Of a stretch of 64,000 nt of DNA, positions 46,301-64,000 are shown in pieces. Origin of the DNA: Coniferiporia sulphurascens (lineage: Eukaryota > Basidiomycota > Agaricomycetes > Hymenochaetales > Hymenochaetaceae); the NCBI GenBank assembly GCA_002794785.1, contig NBBA01000010.1:1240001-1304000 (forward strand). The letters run 5' to 3'. Below the pieces are notes generated by a model that saw nothing but the letters and a program-made list of their open reading frames with translations, made no database searches and was not told the DNA's origin. Every line of letters starts with the position of its first letter. Position 1 is the stretch's first letter. The translations under genes and the position numbers were made by a program.

Positions 46301-47472
46301 GCACCGCTTCAACCTGAAGCCGACATGAGCGGCCTCGCGTAAGTGGTGCTTTCTTTCGTTATGATTGCATTGGAAGGTTAAATATGGGAAGAGAAGGGGC
46401 AGCGTCGATGTCCGCGGGCCTGCGGTGGGCTGTGCTCGTTGAGTTCGCGAATAGTACCCGGAGGTGTGGAGCACGCCCGGCGCGAGGTCAACCGTAATGA
46501 AATTCATTCATTTCCTTCCCTTTCGAAGGCCTTTGACATTGTAAAATCACGCCCTGAAGGTTTGCTACGCACTCACGCAGTATATATGCATATTATATAA
46601 TTCTGCAGGTGTCGACCTTGTCACCGCCGAGTTTTATTAGCCTGCACATATTGCATTCTTCTAATTTGATCGTTTTCTTCAGTCATTGAATTTTGTCTTG
46701 ACTTAAAAATAAGGCTAGCCAATGAACGAATGGGCGTACATGGCCTTAGGCCCGTGAAAGTTCCGGCTTGTACCCCCAGAGATGTCAGCCTTCAAACGTG
46801 CTATTTATAGGCAACAGGCTTAAGCTTTTTAGAAGCGCAAGCATCGTTAAGCTTAAGGCCCGGAACGGGTCAAAAGTACTACTAATTAGCGGTCTAAAAG
46901 TGCAGGATATCAATCGCTTGGTACTGGAGTGCTGACTTTTATGTGGAAGATTAGAGGTGGGTCATCTCGGCCCGGGCTAAGAGGATTGATGTTTCGGGCG
47001 CGGATACATGTCCGAACTGTGCAGTTTACGTTTATGGAGAAATAGGATCAGCGCAAGCGCTGACATGGCAAAATGCCTGTGCGTCCACTTTTCAGTGTCC
47101 ACATAATTCACAAAATGACGCTACCGTGACGGCGAAACCCTGACGAACCAGTGTATGTTTGTTTTAACTATTATCCGATCTATAATACCTGCGGTATACC
47201 CACAGACTTCAAGCTGCATCTTTAAGAGAAATTTTACCATAGGTCCTGCCGGGGAAAAGTCCCGGAGAACAATCCATAAATGGGTAGATAACATGTAAGT
47301 TTTGGGGGAATAAGGTTTTAACGTTGTGTGGCTGCATTGTGGTGGTCTTTATAACTCCGCTTAAGAATCGTAAGTTTATGGCTCAGGCTGGCTACAAATT
47401 TTGAATCGGAGCGCGAATATTTCAGTGACAATCACTGGGCCAACACCGAAGATGCTTGAGTGATGAAATATG

Positions 47473-47612
47473 CTCAGTCCAGAAGTAAAAATATAGGACT
47501 CGTTTATATGAAAACTACCTGATGAGATATGCCAGATACTAGTCAGATATAAAACTATAAAGGAGCCTGGTCTAAGTTGCTTACCTCAGTCCAGAAGTAA
47601 AAATATAGGACT
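47473..47612. repeat. Pair of 28-bp direct repeats; the second forms a perfect hairpin
   Basis: The 28-bp sequence beginning ctcagtccagaag is identical at 47473-47500 and 47585-47612. At the second copy the ends pair as a perfect 9-bp inverted repeat, cctcagtcc/ggactgagg, around a 15-nt loop (47584-47616). At the first copy the flanks have lost part of the stem. It may be a tiny foldback repeat. It lies about 0.7 kb upstream of the copy 3 transporter. Confidence 0.75.
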
Positions 47613-48311
47613 GAGGTGCAAACGAAATTTTTATCGTAACTATATGCGCTGTCCCAGAATGGTAACTATCTGACTAATCGCAAATAATTCAAGCTGCCAA
47701 ATACTACCAAATAACGCCTAAACGCCAATATTGAGGACACTTTAGCCCTAAGTTATTGGAAAAACAAAAGTAGCGTTGGATAAGATGGGGGTGAGTAGGA
47801 AGCTGTACATGAACATATTTTAATGGATACGAGGTAAACATACACTACAGAATACTAACATACCCAAGTTAACAGCGGGATTACCCTACTTGTATAAAGT
47901 CCACGGCTTCCTAAAATGGATTGTGGTTCCCATGCGCGTCGCGTGCCTCTCCCCATATGTGTCGCCCACAATGTTAACTCAGCTCAACTCTCTTCCTCGT
48001 TAAACCGGTGCAAGGCCTAAAGAAACGCTTCGGACAAACATGTCGCTATCGTCCGGGCAACCGGGGCGCGAGTTCTTATCTGAGCACGTGAAGTTTAATT
48101 AGGATCAAAGACTAGGCCCATTCGCACCGCATGCATTGAAAGATTTTGATGCATCCACCCGATCCAGTCCGGCAAATGATACGCGTATTGCACCCGTTAT
48201 ATAAGTGTTGGCTTTGTCGTCGTTGGCAAGTAGCGGACGCGCACACCCCATTACCCTCGTCGTTGCTGGTCATTAGGTTTTGTCTTAATTACTAAAGGAG
48301 ACGCTGCGCTT

Positions 48312-51300
48312 ATGGACGCGCAGTTGGGATATACGCTGTCTTGCGAAGGCTTTCTGTATCTTCCCCCTATTTTTGCAGCATTATCAGTCTTTTATGTATC
48401 TTTGAAGTGGCTCAAAAATTTCCACCGTCCCCACGGGTCTAATGGAAAGACACTCGTCCCAGTGCTTTCCGGAGGAAGCTCTGTTGGCTCTGCGAGGCAA
48501 CAAAATGTCGTGGAGGCCATAGAGGCTTTAGATGGCCTGATTATCGTATTGTTCCGGTTTTTCAGACTTTTGATCGTATTTGCACTTCTATCACTGGAGA
48601 TCTACGAGCTCAGCGTCGGTCAAAGTTCCCGTGCAAAGTTCTACCATCTGTCATTCTATGTACGTAACCGATATTCATTTTCCGTAGTGCCTCTGCTAAA
48701 CCGGTTTTTGAACAAAAGCTTTACGTCTCGGTTTTGATTATTTCCTCCATTGCCGCATCGCCACGCTGGAGAGATGTGACATCGCGGCAGCTAGCTTTCC
48801 TTCTGTTCGCTGACTTTGCCGTCTACTTCATCTTGGACGGGTGGCCTTATGCGACATTGACACCCTCGCCCTTTGACCCTGCCTCAGATCCAGTAACATG
48901 GATACGTCTCGTACTGCTCGCGCTCAGCGGTGTGGTCGTCCCGCTCATCATGCCTCGCCCGTTCAGAGCTTTGACTCCCGGCGCGCAGCCGAGCCTTGAG
49001 GACACTGCGTCGCTGATATCGCGCTATACCTACTCATTCCTTGACGGTATCGTGTTCCGCACGTTCAGGGAACCTGATATCACCGTCGCAGACATGCCTC
49101 ATGTACCGGAACGCGTAAAGATTGGCGAGCTCAGCAAAATGGCCTTTGCGGCTCTTGATCCTGCTGTGGTCGGAAAGAGGCATGTAATCTGGGGCATTTT
49201 TCGTGTCTGGGGTTAGTCCCACTTTTCGTGGAGAAACGTACGTGACAGTTGGCTGACTGATCTTCCAGGGAAAGATTACGCCCTTTTGTATGTTTGGATG
49301 TCCTTGTTTTATGTGACAGAATTTAGTGGTGCTTTCGGATTGAAGAATCTGCTTGAGTACGTCAAATCGTTAGACTAGTATCAGAAAAAGCGCTTAAATC
49401 TCAAATAACAGGTACCTCGAAACTGGCATCTCGCCGTACAAGCTCCAGCCTTGGATGTGGATAGTCGTACTTGCGATTGGACCAGTGATTTCCGCATTTT
49501 TTTATACGCAGTTCATTTACATTGCGGTGAGTTATGTTGCAACTTTCATCCACTTGTTTTTGCTCATTTACAATGTGACTGAACTTACATGAACTAGTCG
49601 CGCGTGAACATTAAAACCACAAGTATATTCACCTACCTTGTCTTCCACCATGCGCTTCGAATTCGGTTGAAAAGCGACACACTAAGTGGTGAGAAAAGTG
49701 GAGTGAAGAAGGAAGAAGACAAAAAGCCGTCAAATGTCGATACGCAAGCTTCGACCGCGCCAACTGCCAACGAGACGGAGACCAGGGCTGGATCGAGTGG
49801 AAAACAGGTGTCTAGCTCTGGCAATGCAGGCGCGGCGACTGCAGAAACAGTCGGGAAGAGTGCGAAGGAGGCTACCGGAGGGGGACACGTGAAAGAGAAA
49901 ACAGGCCACGTTATCGGCAAGATAAACAACCTGATTACCTCGGATTTGGCGGCAACTGTAAACTTTGCCTATGTGATAGTGCTTCGTGCGTATCTCCTAT
50001 CTCTTAACTTTCTGGTTGACTCATGTCATCTTCTTTTTTGAAGCAACCGCAATCCTGCAAGTCACCATTTGTATCGTCTTTTTGTATAATTTGTTGGGCT
50101 GGAGGAAAGTTGTAATCCAGTATTCTGACCCTCGATCATAGCTGATTTTAATGATGACTCTACAGTTCGCCGATCGGATTTGTCATGCTACTCTTATTTT
50201 CGCCGGTTCCCATGTACATCGTGAAAACCATTGCAAAGGTGCACCGGGGAAGGATGGCTATGGTAAGTATTTATATCTCCATTGAATGAAGAAAACTGCT
50301 AATTGCAGCTGTAAACGACACAGACGGACAAGCGCGTGCAAGCTGTGACGGAATGTATACCAATATTTTCCTTACCTGTGGGCGTTCCTGAAAGTTGACT
50401 GTGTGCAAGCTCTAGGAATCCTCAGGATGATCAAGCTTTTCGCATGGGAACCGTATATCCTCAAGCAACTTGCGCGCAGTCGTGACGAGGAGCTCTCAAA
50501 GATCAAGAGCACCAGACTTCTCGAGTCAGGGATGGACATTGTCAATTTGGCGCTCCCGCTTTTGGCAAGGCTTATTGTTCTTTCAATTTATGTGAGCTTT
50601 GACTTTCACAGAGTAATCCGTTGAATCTTAACGTCTTAAACCCCTCCATTACTGTAGACACTTGTTATAAAGGGTGACCTGACAGGTAAGCAAATGTCTA
50701 AATGCAGCGAGCGATCGGTCTTCTCATTTTGAGAAACTAGCTTCTCGCATATTCTCTGCGCTCATGGTATGTAATAACTGCTATTTGTCAAGTAAGGGTT
50801 CTTTTCCACTCGGCTTCAGGTCTTCAGCCTGCTGGATGAGCAGATTTTCCGCATTATGCATACTGTTCCAGAAATGCTGAAAGGTAATGTAACCAGCATT
50901 GATTCCTCTCGTAATAATCGTACATGCGCCTCATGACTTGCGTTATGTAGCCAAAATCTCCTTTGATCGCTTTACCGAGTTCTTGAATACCGTGAGTTCG
51001 GAGGCCTTCACCTAATAACACCAAATCAACTCTCATTTATTAACAGACAGAGCTTCTGGGCGAGGACACCGATCCTTCTTCGGTCGAAGAAGTTGACCAG
51101 TCCGCGATGGTTGAGCACCCCAGCAAGGATATCATCGGTTTCGACGCCTGCTCGTTTTCTTGGGACTCGTTCAATAATGAAGTTCCTGCCCAGTCTAGAC
51201 AAAACTCTCGCAAACAGTTCGAATTGCGCTTTGATGATGAGGTCGTTTTCAAACGTGGCCATATTAACCTTATCGTTGGACCCACTGCCTCAGGAAAGGT

Positions 51301-54300
51301 TCGTAGAATCAGCTAACAAGCTTACTAACTTGCGCCGCTTATTTCTATTGGGTCTCCAGACTTCTGTGTTGATGGCGCTTCTCGGCGAAATGTACTGCAA
51401 ACTTCATGGAGTGAGCTCATGGTATAGTTTACCGCGGGATACTGGGATTGCAAACGCACCCCAAGAATCTTGGGTGCTTAATGAGACAATAAGGGTCCGT
51501 TTCTCAAGCGAAACAAAAGTACAATCTACATTCGCTAAACGTACTATTTTTATGTCCACAGAAAAACATTTTGTTTAGCGAGCCTTATGATGAGGAGCGC
51601 TATAAAAAAGGTGAGTTAGACAGGGAGCGCACATGACGGATACCTCGTTAACCAAGATATACTCTTTTAGTCCTATATCAGTGCGCGTTAGAGCAGGATC
51701 TAAGCCTATGGAAGGCTGGTGATCTCACCGAAGTGGGTGAAAAGGGCCTTACGCTGAGGTGGGCTATTTCGTCTTTTAAGTTCTTCCATTCGTGGCTGAG
51801 ACACTACATAATTACAAGTGGTGGTCAAAAGGTCTGATCTGTCATGTCTTCAATCCCAGATTCTGCTTAACAGTTTCTGTTCCTCAGGCCCGTATCACGC
51901 TTGCCCGAGCCCTGTACTCCCAGGCCTCAATCCTTCTACTCGACGATGTGTTGGCCGCCCTCGACGTGCACACCGCAAAATGGATTGTCGATAAAGCTTT
52001 CAAGGGCGAACTTGTTCAAGGGCGCACGATCCTTCTCGTCACTCACAACATCGCCCTTACGGCCCCCATAGCTAGTCATGTCGTTGATCTCGGAGGTGAC
52101 GGGTCCGTCTCCGCTCAGGGATCCGTCTCAGAAGTCCTCAACATGGACTCCCAACTCCGCGCTCAAATTGAAAAGGAACGCGAGGAGGTCAGTAAGGCTA
52201 TTGAAGATAAGCTCGAGGACGAGAAAGCCGGGGGAAAATCCGCTGCGGATGTCATCAACGCAAAGAAGGATGCAGGAAAACTCGTTATCAAGGAAGAGAA
52301 GGCAATGGGCCGCGTGGAGACAGCGGCGATCATGCTATACGTGCGCGGCGTGGGCGGTCCTCTAGCATGGGCATTAATCCTCGGAACCAGGCTGCTTGCG
52401 CTATTGGCCGTAATATCTCAGACATGGTTTATGGGCTACTGGTCCAACCAGTATGGGAAGCATCCATCGTCGGAGATACCCGTGTTGAGGTGAGTTAGCC
52501 AGTGTTTCCTCCGTTCAGCTAAACGATCAAAACGCCGGCTCGCACAGATATTTAGGGATTTATGTCCTCATCAGCATGTCAGGACTGATTGCAGATTTTG
52601 CCTCGCAAGCTCTGTGGGCCTATAAATCCATGAGGGCCTCAAAAATCATCTACTTCCGTCTGCTAGAAAGTATTTTCGCATCATCATTCAGGCGAGCTTG
52701 ATGTCATCTTTTCTTTGGAACAAAGCTGACTTCTCCTTCGTACCAGGTGGCTGGACATTACGCCTGTAGGGCGAATAATTACGAGGTATTTAAAAAATGG
52801 CTTTCTAGAAAGTTATTCTTAACCGGGACGGCTTTTTAGATGCACGCAAGACATAGGCACCATCGATGATCAGCTCGCGCGCCAGCTTTCCCCGTTTATC
52901 TCGATCACAATCAACCTTATTTGTTTATTTTCCTCCGCCGTTTTGATGGTGGGTTGGTACGCGTTTGTTCCCGGCCTTGTTATGGCGGTCCTGGGTGGCC
53001 TCCTCAGCCGCATCTACCTGAAGTGCCAAATATCCATTAGGAGAGAAGTGAGGTGTGTATGTTATATTACCTTTGCTTAGGGAGAAGCTTACTGACGCTG
53101 TCTCTCTGTCTTGCTTTCAGCAACGCAAAGGCTCCGGTCATGTCACAAGTCGGGACCGCTCTGGCTGGTTTACGTATGTTTTTAGAAGTACATAGAGGCG
53201 CTCCATCAATGCTGAATTTAGTACAGAATCGATCAGGGCATACGGCGCCCAAAACCTGTTTTCTTCCGTGCTTCAAGAGCATATTGATGTGCACCAACGG
53301 GCTTCGCTCACATTTGCTGACATAAACCGGTGGATAGCCATACGTTTGGACAGCCTAGGCGCGGTCTTTGCTGGTGTGGTGAGCGCGTACCTCGTATACG
53401 GTGGTCGAGTCGGGGCAGGCTCCGCTGGGTTCACTCTGTCGATGGTATTGGCGTTTACTCGTCTCATCCTCTATTGGGTGAGACTATATAATATGCTGGA
53501 GATATATGGTGAATGTCAACTCTTACAGTTCATCTCCTCGATATGTAACTAAACTCGTCGTCGTGCAGCAAATAGGTTTGTCCTTCCATACAACTGAATT
53601 TTGATACTGACATTTCTTTAGCCTGGAACGGATGCTTGAGTTTACACGCATAGAGCATGAGCCAAACCCAAAAGAAAGCGGAAATCCTCCTGCGTACTGG
53701 CCATCGAGTGGAGAGCTTCGAGTTGAGAAGCTGTGTGCTCGATACTCTGAAGGTGGGTCACTTATTTTAATGACTATGCACATCACACTTTAATTCTTCC
53801 TATCCGAAGACTCTCCCGAAGTCTTGCAAGATATTTCGTTTGAAGTTAAGTCCGGCGAGCGCGTTGGCATTGGTATGTCATTTTCCCAATACTGTTTCCC
53901 CGGCAAACTCTGACATAGTGCCTTCTTAGTCGGCAGGACCGGTGCAGGTTGGTGGTCCCCATTTACGCTTGCCTTGGCACATAACTCTTTCTGTAGGTAA
54001 ATCAAGTATCGCCTTGGCCCTACTCCGGGCTATCAAGACGACTGGAAGGGTTTATTATGATGGCCTTGCGACAGACGAAATCAACTTGGATGCACTGCGC
54101 TCGAACATCACGCTTATCCCTCAGCAGCCAGAACTTATCCACGGAACGCTACGCGAGAACCTTGATCCTTTCAAACAACACGATGATGCCCTGCTGAATG
54201 ATGCTTTGCGTGCTGCAGGCTTCTTCAACTTGAAAATATCCGACGTGGATCCATATGAAGACAAGCGTGTCCAGCAGAGTGTGATAAAGAACGGGACGAG

Positions 54301-54849
54301 CGCGGCCGGGTTAAGGGAAATTTCGACGGACGCTCACACAAGTATCCACACGAAGATAGGACTTGACACAATGGTCGAGAGTGCGGGGAAGAACTTCTCC
54401 CTTGGTCAACGCCAAATCATTGCTCTTGCACGCGCTATCATTCGGAGAAGCAAGCTGCTCATATTGGACGAGGCGACAGCCGCTATAGGTGAGATTTCAT
54501 ACAGCGCTAAGTTAACATTTCCGTTGACGCGTGCCTGGATGGTAGACTACAACACGGACTTGACGATCCAGAAGACGTTGCGTACTGAGTTCAGCAGAGA
54601 CACGACTCTCATCACGATAGCCCACCGTTTACAGACCATCATGGACTACGACAAGATAGTGAGTTTATTCTTTATATATCCTTTTGCAGCGGAAGCAGAC
54701 TGTACGCTTTCCAGATGGTCCTTGACGCAGGACAAGTTATTGAGTTCGATAGTCCAAAGACGCTCTTGAAGAAGGAAAAGGGGCTACTTCGCGCTCTCGT
54801 TGATGAGAGCGATGACCGTGAGGTCCTCTACAAGCTCGCCGGCGTTTGA
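48312..54849 (+). CDS. ABCC-type ABC transporter, Ybt1/Vmr1-like (copy 3), complete
   Basis: This is a full-length paralogue of copies 1 and 2 in the opposite orientation. The start is ATG 48312 ([11 protein letters not shown]) and the stop follows YKLAGV at 54849. Early exons are 48312-48659, 48719-49211, 49269-49356, 49412-49526 and 49598-49985. TMD1 has a charged linker and [14 protein letters not shown]1 has GPTASGK (about 51277-51297), [16 protein letters not shown] on a 13-nt exon (51819-51831) and [14 protein letters not shown]2 lies at about 52.3-53.6 kb, with [22 protein letters not shown]2 has GRTGAGKSS over an 18-nt exon (53930-53947), [18 protein letters not shown], an insert of about 55 polar residues, FSLGQRQ, and [12 protein letters not shown] over a 57-nt GT-AG intron. 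It is probably a functional vacuolar or plasma-membrane exporter of organic anions, conjugates or drugs. The join near 50110-50170 is hard to model and may have lost a few residues relative to copy 2. Confidence 0.9.
51819..51831 (+). other. 13-nt micro-exon encoding the NBD1 signature motif (copy 3)
   Basis: The exon tggtggtcaaaag lies between introns 51759-51818 and 51832-51887. Joined, it makes [20 protein letters not shown]. Confidence 0.88.
53930..53947 (+). other. 18-nt micro-exon encoding the Walker A core of NBD2 (copy 3)
   Basis: The exon tcggcaggaccggtgcag is followed by the 49-nt intron 53948-53996. It completes [15 protein letters not shown]. Confidence 0.88.
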
Positions 54850-55351
54850 TGAATAAGGTCTGTGCTAGGGGTTAGATTATTCATAATACCTGCACTGGAT
54901 CGGACTTTCTCGGACTTTTATCCTTGTGCATACTTACTGTACATTCTAGATCTCATGACTTTGTTTACTCAGAACCTCCTAGATTGACGGGGATCGCCAA
55001 TTGAGAGCCCAACGGAATTCTGAAGTTGCTTTACTTTCCATTCGTTCAAGGTCGACGAGTGCAGCCACAATATTATTGGTTATGGTGCCGTGCTGGCACA
55101 TTTACCAGCCGTTTGCATCCAATCTGCTCTTGGTGTGTAAAGCACCCTAAGCGCAGTAGCTCGCATGCAGGATTAGGGCGTGGCTGACGCAAAACGTCTT
55201 CTCCGTTCCTCAACTGAGAACTTACGGCTGACCATTCTAATTTGCTTGATAACAAGTTACCAGCCACACTAATGCCATCCATTTAAGTCGTCTCTCCTTG
55301 ACTATCCCCTCCAGTTTCTCTTTCCATCCTTTTGTGTTCCAAGTTATCGAA
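54850..55351. other. Intergenic, 3' side of copy 3 and upstream of the membrane-protein gene
   Basis: No gene seen. This holds the 3' UTR of the transporter and the promoter of the next gene on the same strand. Confidence 0.45.
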
Positions 55352-56594
55352 ATGCTCGTCGTACGGACCGGAATCAACTCCGCCATTGTTGGAACATCCA
55401 GCAACGATGGGACTTACACCGACAACAACGGAAACTACGTCCAGAAAATACCCTCCGTCCAAGATAAAATAGTCGCTTGTAAGTGTCATGCAGTTATGGT
55501 TGGTGCTACAGACTTTAACAGGACCTCTAGTTTCCTCCATCGTGTTCGGGGTTGTTGGTTTCCTTGTTTTCATCTGTTATTACTGCACGCCGCTTATCCG
55601 GGCCCGGCGGAACGCCAGGCGCGAGGCTGCTAAGCGGCGTAGGAAGATATCCCTACCTTTCTTGACGGATCATGAAAGGCTGGCCAACATTGCAAGCACC
55701 TTATCAAAGCTCAACGGCGAGAAGAATCCCGAACTTGAAAGATCTCGTCGTATCCTAGCCAGAGACTCCATCCAAGTCGCCAAGCGTAGGCAGGAATCAG
55801 CTTTTCTTGACTTAATCCCTTTTCTATCTCGCTTTCCGACTCCCCCTGAGGTTCAAATGATCACTCCTCCAGCTTGCGTGTACCCTTGCCCCTCTTCAGT
55901 TTGTGTCTGCCAATCAAGGTCTCTCGGAAGCCCTCCTAGTTCCTCGCCAACGTGTCCACATGGCGCCTCGGAGCAAGAATATACTACTCCTCGGGTTGCT
56001 CCTCATCCAAATTCTGGTCGGTCCCTTCTGCAGCCTGCCTTGCCAACTACCGCCAACACCAAATCACAAGAGGTGCCAATGGTAATCGGTACCAGAGATA
56101 TATTGTCTGAAGGCCCAATTTTAAACAATGGCTGCAGCTCAGATCCATCGCGTCCTAGTAAACTCGGTTCGTTGTTCTCTGCATGTTCACTCCCCTTGAG
56201 AGTAGGTGGCAGGACTGTCGCGAAATTGTGCAAACCTGGTCACCCATCGAACTCTGGGATCTCCCGGCCCACTAAACGCGCGTGCCCCAGCACCGACCTT
56301 CCGCGTTACGCCGATCCTTCCTTACAATCCCCATCATCGGCTCAGATACAGTTCCTGGCCAGCAACCATTATGACAGTCAAAATTCAGTCGGTTTTCCCC
56401 AGTCTCAACCATCAGAAGGCTCTACGACTCGTATTCCAAGAATCCAGTCCCTACATGTGAACGACTCCGTGTTTGCGCGCGCATCGGCCTACGCTCGCGG
56501 GCTCATCAGCGGGACTGCAGCTCACCCTAAAGCGCGAACTGGCACCGACTTGCAATTCGAGATTGTCAAGGAATCAGACTCTGCCGTGTTCTAG
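55352..56594 (+). CDS. Single-pass membrane protein of unknown function
   Basis: Two exons (55352-55478 and 55531-56594) give 396 residues. The N-terminus (MLVVRTGINSAIVG) and a Thr/Asn/Gly/Asp-rich stretch come before one strong hydrophobic segment, SSIVFGVVGFLVFICYYC, at about residues 44-62. A strongly basic RARRNARREAAKRRRK run follows directly, so by the positive-inside rule the long C-terminal part faces the cytoplasm. That part is Ser/Pro-rich and has no domain I recognise. The layout (short outer part, one helix, long disordered tail) recalls fungal cell-surface sensors, but there is no clear signal peptide or WSC domain, so that is only a thought. The splice model avoids an in-frame stop that other acceptors would create. 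Confidence 0.65.
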
Positions 56595-56820
56595 TCTGGA
56601 TGAATGGACCTTGAGTAGTGCTCTGTATGTCTCTGCAAATTTTTGAAAAGCTTGATCTCCGCTATCTCCATTCTCAGTCTTTCCTACTCTCTTAGCATTG
56701 GAAATTTGATGTGTCTAAACCATTGAAGAACTTTACATGACTTCAATAAAATCGCTCTTCTAGCATACTTGAAAACATGAATTAAAGTCAACGACCTCAC
56801 GCGGACTCGTGTCTAGTTCA

Positions 56821-63819
<6,999 letters not shown>

Positions 63820-64000
63820 TGTCTGTTTCTTGTAGCTGGTGTGGAAGAAACGGACGTCTTTCCTTAAGTTGAGCGAGGTCGGCACCGCCGAACTTCGGTA
63901 AGTATTTTCGAGTCAGTCAAGGGACAGATAGCGGAGCACATGGTACGAACGTCGATCTTTTGGTTCCTCTTTACTCAGCAGCCGAAACTTTTCCCGGTGC

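Larger units (their letters stand above)
41673..48311. other. 6.6-kb gene-poor region with microsatellites
   Basis: No recognisable gene was found. Simple repeats: (GTTT)n at about 42342-42380, (GAT)n near 43150, (TTCGGG)n at about 43340-43365, and (ATGG)n at about 43916-43937. A G-rich tract lies at about 45645-45665. A 136-codon minus-strand frame (46097-46507) starts with ATG but matches nothing I know. The last 1.8 kb is AT-rich, carries a small hairpin repeat (47.47-47.61 kb), and must hold the promoter of the copy 3 transporter. Confidence 0.4.

Overview
The window looks like nuclear DNA of a filamentous basidiomycete, most likely an Agaricomycete. Genes are broken by many short GT..AG introns (about 45-80 nt), the proteins are fungal families (Ybt1/Vmr1-type ABCC transporters, class I cyclic-nucleotide phosphodiesterase, DUF1769, Efm7-type methyltransferase), and the non-LTR element carries a C-terminal RNase H domain. 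No rRNA, tRNA or CRISPR was found. Many apparent open frames begin with TTG or GTG; starts given here were placed at ATG where one could be justified.

Layout. (1) 1-1278 (-): 5' part of an ABCC transporter, cut by the window edge and carrying a premature stop. (2) 2270-4551 (-): a decayed berberine-bridge-type FAD oxidase, broken by two insertions of one poly(A)-tailed retroposon family (3455-4308 and 4553-5576), each with its own target-site duplication. (3) 6494-13017 (-): a complete ABCC transporter. (4) 13477-21629: a transposon nest. It contains a TTA-flanked Harbinger-like inverted-repeat element split by a 1-kb non-autonomous retroposon, then a 6.4-kb non-LTR retrotransposon that is itself split by a solo LTR. 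(5) 22155-31890: a gene block with a DUF1769 protein (-), a cAMP/cGMP phosphodiesterase (+), a CFA20-domain protein (+) and an Efm7-like methyltransferase (+). (6) 31891-39090: gene-poor. (7) 39091-41672: an 809-residue low-complexity protein (+). (8) 41673-48311: gene-poor, with microsatellites and a small hairpin repeat. (9) 48312-54849 (+): another complete ABCC transporter; 55352-56594 (+): a single-pass membrane protein; 56821-63819 (-): a more divergent ABCC transporter.

The dominant theme is a local family of four Ybt1/Vmr1-type ABC transporters, three of them close paralogues, separated by transposon debris and unrelated housekeeping genes. Their exon structure includes micro-exons inside the catalytic motifs: 13 nt for the first-domain signature and 18 nt for the second-domain Walker A. 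The most unusual mobile DNA is the short retroposon family at 3.4-5.6 kb. It encodes a conserved protein of about 180-190 residues that I do not recognise, and both copies landed in the same FAD-oxidase gene.
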